From JBDKGV01 sp039798005 (GTDB lineage: Bacteria; Fibrobacterota; Fibrobacteria; UBA5070): a DNA stretch of 6,400 bases. The position numbers and the translations under genes were made by a program. The notes beneath the pieces were generated by a model that made no database searches, was not told the origin of the DNA, and saw nothing but the letters and a program-made list of their open reading frames with translations. Location: positions 1 through 6,400 of the forward strand of contig JBDKGV010000203.1 in NCBI GenBank assembly GCA_039798005.1. The letters run 5' to 3'. Positions 1-4,598 of the stretch are shown one piece after another. Every line of letters starts with the position of its first letter. The stretch's first letter is position 1.

Positions 1-276
1 CTTTCCCTGCACGCAGGGCGCAACACCCTGACGGCATCCCCCACCGCCGCCGAGAAGTTTGTCGTCCTGGGCGGTCACCCCGAGGCCGGAAGAAGCCTTC
101 TGGCCTGGCTGGGAGCCAGCTCATCTCTCTGGGAATGCTGGAGCGTGCGCGATGCAGGACTTCCCGAACAGAGTCTTTGTCGGCTGGAACTTCCAGCCCT
201 TGCCACCCTCGATGCGACCGGCAGGGTGATCTTCCTGCTGCACCGCAAAACCCTTTCAAGGAGCGAAAACTCATGA
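1..276 (+). CDS. cbiE: CbiE-like cobalt-precorrin-7 C5-methyltransferase, C-terminal part
   Basis: This is the 3' end of a gene that begins before the window; 91 residues and a TGA stop are visible. CbiE is the SAM-dependent methyltransferase that methylates C5 of the corrin macrocycle late in ring synthesis, in the cytoplasm. The visible part starts with L-S-L-H-A-G-R, which matches the S-x-H-G-R element near the middle of CbiE proteins. A hydrophobic strand (F-V-V-L-G-G) follows, then a W-S-V-x-x-x-G-L-P-E-Q segment and a terminal V-I-F-L-L-H-R strand, in the same order as the CbiE C-terminal half. The protein ends without a CbiT domain, so this is not an E-then-T fusion such as CobL. The position directly before cbiL supports the call. 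The N-terminal GxGPG motif is not visible, so the assignment rests on weak C-terminal similarity and context. Its stop overlaps the cbiL start as ATGA. Confidence 0.62.
   Translation, partial: LSLHAGRNTLTASPTAAEKFVVLGGHPEAGRSLLAWLGASSSLWECWSVRDAGLPEQSLCRLELPALATLDATGRVIFLLHRKTLSRSENS
258..263 (+). promoter_or_regulatory. Ribosome binding site of cbiL
   Basis: AAGGAG lies 9 nt before the ATG at 273. It decides the start of cbiL: the reading frame stays open upstream to an ATG at 135, but that stretch lies inside the cbiE end and has no such site. Confidence 0.7.
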
Positions 277-986
277 GCGGCACCCTATGGGGAATCGGCA
301 TCGGACCCGGAGACCCCGAGCTTCTGACCGTGAAGGCGGCGCGTCTGCTGGACCAGGCGCGGCACGTGATCGCGCCCGTCGCGCGGGTGAAAAGCGAAAG
401 CTTGGCGCTTGCGATTGCGCGTCCTCACTTGAATCCGCTGGCCACCATCCACGAACGCGAGTTTCCCATGACCCGCGATCAGGGGCAAAAGCGCGCGCGG
501 TGGCGCGAAGCCGCCGCCCACGCCATTGCGCTTCTGGAAAGCGGCGAGGATGTCTTCTTCCCCACCCTTGGCGATCCATCCCTCTATTCCACCTGGATCT
601 ACTTGGCCCGCGCCGTGCAAGAACTCTCCCCCACCGCCAAGATTTGCACCGTTCCTGGAATCACGTCCTTTTGCGCGGCGGCGGCGGCCTGCGGGGTGCC
701 TCTGGCCGAGGAAGGACAGATTCTGACCATCGTTCCCGCCTCCTCCGACGATCCCGAAGCGGTCCGCCAAGCCCTGCGCACCGGGCCTGCCGTCCTGATG
801 AAAGTCGGCGATCGCGCCCAAGGGCTGCACCGGTTGATGGCCGAAGCCGGACGCGCCGACACGGCCGTGCTTGCCGTGAAGGTCGGACTGGAAGGCGAGC
901 GTTTCCTGCAAGGCGACCACATCGCCCAAGCCACGGGTGATTCCGCCTACCTATCCCTGTTGCTTGTTCCGGAGGTGCAATCATGA
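273..986 (+). CDS. cbiL: Precorrin-2 / cobalt-factor II C20-methyltransferase
   Basis: This 237-residue enzyme is of usual length for CbiL/CobI. It transfers a methyl group from SAM to C20 of cobalt-factor II (or precorrin-2), the first ring methylation after the uroporphyrinogen stage. It belongs to the tetrapyrrole (corrin/porphyrin) methylase fold. Visible motifs are the N-terminal loop G-I-G-P-G-D-P-E-L-L-T (8-18), G-D-P-S-L-Y-S-T-W (100-108), which is characteristic of the C20 enzyme, and V-P-G-I-T-S-F (127-133) of the SAM pocket. The ATG at 273 is chosen because the GxGPG motif sits 8-13 residues from it, as in the family, and because it has a good ribosome binding site. The ATG overlaps the preceding stop, and its own TGA overlaps the next ATG, so translation is probably coupled on both sides. 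The family is clear. The choice between the cobalt-containing and the metal-free substrate is inferred from the neighbouring cbiG. Confidence 0.93.
   Translation: MSGTLWGIGIGPGDPELLTVKAARLLDQARHVIAPVARVKSESLALAIARPHLNPLATIHEREFPMTRDQGQKRARWREAAAHAIALLESGEDVFFPTLGDPSLYSTWIYLARAVQELSPTAKICTVPGITSFCAAAAACGVPLAEEGQILTIVPASSDDPEAVRQALRTGPAVLMKVGDRAQGLHRLMAEAGRADTAVLAVKVGLEGERFLQGDHIAQATGDSAYLSLLLVPEVQS
971..975 (+). promoter_or_regulatory. Ribosome binding site of cbiF
   Basis: GGAGG lies inside the 3' end of cbiL, 7 nt before the ATG at 983. Together with the ATGA stop-start overlap it fixes the cbiF start. Confidence 0.7.
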
Positions 987-1759
987 TCTGGTTCGTCGGT
1001 GCCGGTCCTGGCGACCCGGAACTCCTGACCCGCAAGGCCGAGCGCCTGCTGGGTTCGTGCGCGGTCTGCGTCTGGGCCGGATCGTTGGTCAATCCCGAAC
1101 TCCTCAAGTTCCTGCGCCCCGACTGCGAAGTGATCGATTCCGCACCGTTGGACTTGGACCAGACCACCCGGGTGCTGGTGGAGGCCCATGGGCGCGGGCT
1201 TGAGGCCGTGCGCCTGCACACCGGCGACCCGGGCATCTTCGGGGCCGTCGCCGAGCAGGCCCGTCGACTGGATGCCGCGGGCATCCCCTGGCAAATCGTG
1301 CCGGGCATCTCCAGCTTCCAGGCCGCCGCCGCCACCTTGGGCGTGGAACTCACCTCTCCGGAAGAAGCCCAGGCGGTGGTGCTGTGCCGCGCCCCGGGCC
1401 GCACTCCCGTGCCCGTCGGCCAGAAGCCGTCGGACTTCGCCGAATCAAATGCCACGCTGTGCCTGTTCCTGTCCGCAAGCGCCCTTTCCACCGAGCTTGC
1501 CGCCATCGCAGCGCATCGAGGGGACGACTGCCCGGCCGCGGCCGTGTGGCGCGCTTCCTGGCCCGAGGAGGTCCGGATCCAAGGCACCTTGGGGACCTTG
1601 GCCCAACAGGTCCGCGAGGCCAAGATCGATCGGCAGATCATGGTGCTGGTCGGACGGGCCCTCCTTGGGCAGGGCGCCGAATCCCGGTTGTACGCCGCCG
1701 ACTTCCTGCACGGCTGGCGCACGGGATGGCAACCGCTCCCGGGCCAAGAAAGTACCTGA
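983..1759 (+). CDS. cbiF: Cobalt-precorrin-4 C11-methyltransferase
   Basis: This 258-residue protein has the full length expected of CbiF/CobM. It methylates C11 of cobalt-precorrin-4 with SAM, giving cobalt-precorrin-5A, the substrate of CbiG, which is the next gene. Motifs are G-A-G-P-G-D-P-E-L-L-T (6-16), the C11-enzyme element A-G-S-L-V-N-P-E-L (32-40), L-H-T-G-D-P-G-I-F-G-A (78-88, with I-F where many homologues have L-Y), V-P-G-I-S-S-F-Q-A-A-A-A (106-117) and the T-P-V-P element (141-144). All are in family order with no gap. The start at 983 has a strong ribosome binding site and an ATGA overlap with cbiL. The stop shares one base with the cbiG start (TGATG), so CbiF and CbiG translation are likely coupled. 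Confidence 0.95.
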   Translation: MIWFVGAGPGDPELLTRKAERLLGSCAVCVWAGSLVNPELLKFLRPDCEVIDSAPLDLDQTTRVLVEAHGRGLEAVRLHTGDPGIFGAVAEQARRLDAAGIPWQIVPGISSFQAAAATLGVELTSPEEAQAVVLCRAPGRTPVPVGQKPSDFAESNATLCLFLSASALSTELAAIAAHRGDDCPAAAVWRASWPEEVRIQGTLGTLAQQVREAKIDRQIMVLVGRALLGQGAESRLYAADFLHGWRTGWQPLPGQEST

Positions 1760-2607
1760 TGGACGATCCATCGCTCCATGTCCTGTTCCTGCACCCTTCG
1801 GCACGACTCGCCGCCCAGCGCGTGGTCCGGGACTTGGGCGCCCATCTCCATGTCCATGAACTCGATGCCAGGCCGGGCGAGTCGTCCTTTGATCGCATGG
1901 CAACGCGCCTGGCCGAACTATGGGGCAGCGCCTCGGGGCTGGTCGTGCTGGCACCGACCGGGGTCGTCGTGCGCTCCATCGCCCCGCTGCTGCGCCACAA
2001 GCTCACCGACCCGGCCGTCGTATGCTGCGACGTCCATGGCCGCTGGGCCGTGAGCCTCGTGTCGGGCCACGAGGGCGGAGCCAACCGGCTCGCCGCCCAG
2101 GTCGCGACCTGCCTGCAAGCCGAGCCCATCATCACCACCACAAGCGAAGCGGCGCGCGTGCATGTCGCCGGCATCGGATGCCGCCACGGTGTGCCGCTGG
2201 AAATCCTGCGCGAGGCCCTGTCGCTGGCGCTGGAACAGGCTGGCCTCAAGCCCGACGACCTGCGGCTGCTGGCCACCTCCGAGGCCAAGCGCAAGGAGCC
2301 GGGCATGGTCGCGCTTGCCGATGAATTGGACCTGCCCCTTCGTCTCCTCTCCCATCGCGAGATCCGCACGCTGCGCCCCCATGTCCGGCGCAGCGCCGCT
2401 TCGCGCCACTTTCCCGTGCCGGCGGTCTCCGAACCCGCCGCCCTCCTTTCCGGAACGAGAACCCGATGCATCCTGAAGAAGTTCATCCATCGCGGAGTGA
2501 CCGTGTCGATCGCCCGGGAACTCTGCGCGTGGTCGGAATCGGACCCGGCAACCCGCTCGACCGCACCCGCCGCGCCGAAGCCGCCATCACCGCATCCTCC
2601 GTCCTGA
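1759..2607 (+). CDS. cbiG: Cobalt-precorrin-5A hydrolase, short form without middle domain
   Basis: CbiG opens the delta-lactone of cobalt-precorrin-5A and releases the C20 carbon as acetaldehyde, giving cobalt-precorrin-5B. It marks the anaerobic, cobalt-early pathway. The frame codes for 282 residues, against about 350 in the enterobacterial enzyme. The N-terminal domain (about 1-130) shows A-P-T-G-V-V-V-R-S-I-A-P-L-L (65-78), the T-D-P-A-V-V segment and S-G-H-E-G-G-A-N (102-109). The C-terminal domain (about 134-252) shows G-I-G-C-R-x-G (138-144), S-E-A-K-R-K-E-P-G (174-182), V-S-E-P-A-A-L-L (223-230) and a final V-T-V-S-I-A-R strand (247-253). The two domains follow each other directly, so the CbiG middle domain is absent. 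After residue 253 about 29 residues, rich in Pro, Ser and Ala, match nothing in the family and overlap cbiH. No clear ribosome binding site precedes the ATG; it probably relies on restart at TGATG after cbiF. Confidence 0.92.
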   Translation: MDDPSLHVLFLHPSARLAAQRVVRDLGAHLHVHELDARPGESSFDRMATRLAELWGSASGLVVLAPTGVVVRSIAPLLRHKLTDPAVVCCDVHGRWAVSLVSGHEGGANRLAAQVATCLQAEPIITTTSEAARVHVAGIGCRHGVPLEILREALSLALEQAGLKPDDLRLLATSEAKRKEPGMVALADELDLPLRLLSHREIRTLRPHVRRSAASRHFPVPAVSEPAALLSGTRTRCILKKFIHRGVTVSIARELCAWSESDPATRSTAPAAPKPPSPHPPS

Positions 2608-3257
2608 TGGGGTACGCCCCGTACCTCGACAGCGTGGTCGACCTGTGGGGCAATCGCAGCGTCGAGCGCTCCGGCATGCGCAAGGAGATCGAGCGCTGCC
2701 GCGAGGCCCTGGCCCGCGCCCGCGCCGGGGAGGAGGTCGCCCTCCTGTGCTCCGGGGACGCCGGCGTCTACGGCATGGCCGGGCTTGTGCTGGAACTTGC
2801 GCACCTCGAACCGGCCCCACCGCCGATCGAGATCATCCCGGGAGTGACCGCCGCCAACGCCGCCGCCGCAAGCGTGGGAGCGCCGCTGATGCTGGACTAC
2901 GCCGTGCTGTCCCTTTCCGACCTTCTGGTGCCTTGGGACAGGATCTGTCATCGCCTGGACTGCCTGGCCCGCGCCGACCTGCCCGTGGCGCTCTACAACC
3001 CCAAGTCCAAGGGGCGCACCCGACAGATCGAGGAGGCAAGGGAGATCTTCCTGGCCCACCGTCCGGCCAGCACTCCGGTGGCCGTGGTCACGGCGGCATC
3101 GACCGAGCACGAGGTGCGTTCGCTCTCGGACCTGGGGCATTTCCTGTCCCTCGACATCGGGATGCGCTCGGTGGTGCTGGTGTGCGGATCCGACACCCGG
3201 GTCCTGGGGGATCTCGTGGTGGCGCCTCGCGGCTATGCCGGCAAGGAGGAGTTCTGA
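2466..3257 (+). CDS. cbiH: Cobalt-factor III / precorrin-3B C17-methyltransferase
   Basis: CbiH methylates C17 with SAM and drives contraction of the macrocycle to the corrin-type ring. From the ATG at 2466 the protein has 263 residues. Family motifs are V-V-G-I-G-P-G-N (22-29), M-R-K-E-I-E-R-C (71-78), S-G-D-A-G-V-Y-G-M-A-G (96-106), P-G-V-T-A-A-N-A-A-A (125-134), G-A-P-L-M-L-D-Y (138-145), the S-L-S-D-L-L-x-P-W segment (149-157), Y-N-P-K-S (177-181) and the terminal A-P-R-G-Y (253-257). All mark it as the C17 enzyme rather than another corrin methylase. In the enterobacterial enzyme the GIGPG motif follows the first residue almost at once, so about 19 residues here are an extension. True initiation could be at CTG 2523 or GTG 2529, though neither has a good ribosome binding site. 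The ATG at 2466 is the only ATG candidate. The gene overlaps the end of cbiG by 142 nt in another frame. Confidence 0.93.
   Translation: MHPEEVHPSRSDRVDRPGTLRVVGIGPGNPLDRTRRAEAAITASSVLMGYAPYLDSVVDLWGNRSVERSGMRKEIERCREALARARAGEEVALLCSGDAGVYGMAGLVLELAHLEPAPPPIEIIPGVTAANAAAASVGAPLMLDYAVLSLSDLLVPWDRICHRLDCLARADLPVALYNPKSKGRTRQIEEAREIFLAHRPASTPVAVVTAASTEHEVRSLSDLGHFLSLDIGMRSVVLVCGSDTRVLGDLVVAPRGYAGKEEF
3243..3249 (+). promoter_or_regulatory. Ribosome binding site of cbiJ
   Basis: AAGGAGG is the strongest Shine-Dalgarno match in the cobalamin block. It lies in the last codons of cbiH, 4 nt before CTG 3254, 7 nt before ATC 3257 and 10 nt before CTG 3260. No ATG, GTG or TTG in the cbiJ frame follows it at a usable distance. 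Confidence 0.65.
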
Positions 3258-4042
3258 TCCTGCTTGCCGGAGGCACCTCGGACAGCGTGCGGATCGCCCG
3301 GGCGCTCCTTGCCGCCGGTCACGCCGTGCTGGTGAGCCAGGCCACCGAGATCGCGCTGCCCTGTCCGGTCCATCCCTCCTTGCGCCTGCGCCGGGGCCGG
3401 ATGGACAAGACGGAATTTGTCAAACTGATCCGGTCCGAGTCCATCGAGGCGTTGATCGACGCATCGCACCCTTTTGCCGTGGAGCTGCACGCCACGCTGG
3501 CCCAGGCATCTCACGAGTGCGGCATTCCCCGGCTGCGCTACGAGCGGCCAGCCCCGGAGCTTCCCTCCGATGCGCAGGAAGTCCCGGACCATGAGGAGGC
3601 CGCGCGGAGGGCCCTTGTGCCGGGTGCCGTGGTGGCCCTGACCACCGGCTCGCGCACCCTGGAACTCTACTCCCGCCTCGCCACCGAACGGGGTGCGACG
3701 CTCTGGGCCCGCATCGCCGATTCGCAGGAATCCCGAACCTGCGCGGCCCGGGCAGGCATTCCTCCGGAGCGCCTACTTTGGGCGCGGGGGCCGTTCTCCG
3801 TCGAGGACACCTGCACCTTCCTGCGTCAGTCGGGGGCAAGCGTCCTTGTCGCCAAGGATTCCGGACACGAAGGGGGGATCCTGGAGCGGATCGAGGCCTG
3901 TCGCAGGACAGGAGTCAAGGCGATGGTGGTGTCCCGCCCGCCCCTTGATCCGAATGGCTTCTCCAGTGCCCAAGCCATCCTCGCCGCCTTGGAGCGCATG
4001 AGCCTTCGGTCCGGGAATGCGAAGGGTCAGATCCGGGCGTAG
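3254..4042 (+). CDS. cbiJ: Cobalt-precorrin-6A reductase, apparent non-ATG start
   Basis: CbiJ/CobK reduces the C18-C19 double bond of (cobalt-)precorrin-6A with a nicotinamide cofactor. From CTG 3254 the protein has 262 residues, near the family norm. Motifs are the N-terminal nucleotide-binding L-L-A-G-G-T-S-D-S (3-11), the signature I-D-A-S-H-P-F-A (68-75), P-R-L-R-Y-E-R-P (92-99), T-T-G-S-R (130-134), V-A-K-D-S-G-H-E-G-G (199-208) and S-R-P-P (227-230). The family begins a few residues before the GGT loop, which puts the start at about 3254-3260. Only CTG 3254, ATC 3257 and CTG 3260 are there, behind a strong ribosome binding site. CTG 3254 is chosen because it forms a CTGA overlap with the cbiH stop, like the ATGA overlaps upstream. 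The nearest in-frame GTG (3182) would add 24 atypical residues translated from cbiH sequence. Function is clear; the exact start is not. The 3' end overlaps the convergent reductase gene by 16 nt. Confidence 0.9.
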   Translation: MILLAGGTSDSVRIARALLAAGHAVLVSQATEIALPCPVHPSLRLRRGRMDKTEFVKLIRSESIEALIDASHPFAVELHATLAQASHECGIPRLRYERPAPELPSDAQEVPDHEEAARRALVPGAVVALTTGSRTLELYSRLATERGATLWARIADSQESRTCAARAGIPPERLLWARGPFSVEDTCTFLRQSGASVLVAKDSGHEGGILERIEACRRTGVKAMVVSRPPLDPNGFSSAQAILAALERMSLRSGNAKGQIRA

Positions 4043-4563
4043 CGGCAACGCACCATGCCCATCGGGAGCACATCCGTCCGATGATGCTCCCAATGGACAG
4101 GATCTGTCATGGTCCCGAAGAGGGGCCGCCCTTTCCCCAAGAGGACGGGCACCCGCGTGATGGTCATCTCGTCCACCAGCCCCGCCGCCAGGAACCCCTG
4201 GATGGTCTCGCCACCATCGAGATACACGGACACGACCCCTTGGGACTCCCAGCGATGCAGGAGTTCTCCCAGCGTCGCGGAAACCACCTGCACCCTGTCG
4301 CCAAGCTCGGAAGGTACGGCGATCCCGGTGCGGCTCAGGACATCCACGCGCAGATCCCCGTACGGCCATTCGGGGAATCCCAGCACCGATTCGAAGGTCT
4401 TGCGTCCCATCACCAGCCGGTCGATCCCCGCCAGGAACTCACCGAACCCGAAGTCCTCGCCTTCGGGGATGTCGTCGGACCGGGGCAGCCAATCGATGCT
4501 CCCGTCCTCCCGCGCGATGTATCCGTCCAGGCTTGTCGCGATGTAGACCTTGATGTGCACCAT
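4027..4563 (-). CDS. Dihydrofolate reductase family protein (RibD C-terminal-like, YyaP type)
   Basis: This 178-residue protein belongs to the RibD_C / dihydrofolate-reductase-like superfamily of NADPH-dependent reductases. The substrate of this branch is generally unknown; folate or flavin-precursor reduction should not be assumed. Visible features are the first strand and loop K-V-Y-I-A-T-S-L-D-G-Y-I-A (5-17), D-W-L (24-26), the cofactor-region element L-V-M-G-R-K-T-F-E (50-58), V-L-S-R-T (75-79), the loop V-Y-L-D-G-G-E-T-I (113-121), and the C-terminal pair of strands around D-E-M-T-I-T-R-V-P-V-L-L-G-K-G (131-145) followed by P-L-F-G (147-150). The order and length fit stand-alone YyaP-like proteins. 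The ATG at 4563 is chosen because AAGGAG lies 6 nt upstream and the family sequence begins there; the upstream extension to a TTG at 4593 has no homology. There is no signal peptide, so it is probably cytoplasmic. It lies 35 nt behind the MBG-repeat gene and converges on cbiJ. Confidence 0.87.
   Translation of the reverse strand: MVHIKVYIATSLDGYIAREDGSIDWLPRSDDIPEGEDFGFGEFLAGIDRLVMGRKTFESVLGFPEWPYGDLRVDVLSRTGIAVPSELGDRVQVVSATLGELLHRWESQGVVSVYLDGGETIQGFLAAGLVDEMTITRVPVLLGKGRPLFGTMTDPVHWEHHRTDVLPMGMVRCRYARI
4064..4091. other. Stem-loop after the cobalamin operon, possible weak transcription end signal
   Basis: GGGAGCACAT (4064-4073) pairs with ATGATGCTCCC (4081-4091), giving 7 plus 3 base pairs with one bulged A (4084) and a 7-nt loop. 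It starts 22 nt after the cbiJ stop and lies within the 3' end of the convergent reductase gene. No T-run follows on either strand, so it is not a standard intrinsic terminator. It might stabilise the 3' end of the cobalamin mRNA or arise by chance in GC-rich coding DNA. Confidence 0.3.
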
Positions 4564-4569
4564 GGAACT

Positions 4570-4575
4570 CTCCTT
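4570..4575 (-). promoter_or_regulatory. Ribosome binding site of the reductase gene
   Basis: AAGGAG on the minus strand lies 6 nt before the ATG at 4563. It lies in the 35-nt gap after the MBG-repeat gene and settles the start in favour of this ATG over the in-frame TTG at 4593. Confidence 0.7.
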
Positions 4576-4598
4576 GCCCGTGCAATTTACCAAAACGC

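Noticed and set aside
135..272. Upstream extension of cbiL to the ATG at 135
   Set aside because: The added 46 residues are Arg/Ser/Pro-rich and overlap the cbiE end; the family motif and the ribosome binding site both point to 273.
661..1857. Long open frame on the minus strand opposite cbiL, cbiF and the cbiG start
   Set aside because: GC-rich shadow of well-identified plus-strand genes; its composition is rich in Arg, Ser and Ala and no family motif is visible.
1638..3140. 500-codon open frame on the minus strand opposite cbiF, cbiG and cbiH
   Set aside because: It runs opposite three clear enzyme genes and shows no domain pattern; long antisense frames are expected at this GC content.
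3182..3253. cbiJ start at GTG 3182
   Set aside because: It would add 24 Gly/Arg-rich residues that no CbiJ has before the GGT loop, and the strong ribosome binding site would lie inside the gene. Kept as a less likely alternative.
1..4042. Cobalamin riboswitch or internal promoter within the operon
   Set aside because: All junctions are overlapping coding sequence; there is no untranslated leader in the window that could hold one.
4092..4110. T-run that would make the stem-loop at 4064-4091 an intrinsic terminator
   Set aside because: No run of T follows on the plus strand, nor of A before it for the minus strand, so it is not called a terminator.
4564..4593. Start of the reductase at TTG 4593
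   Set aside because: AAGGAG sits correctly for ATG 4563, and homology begins there.
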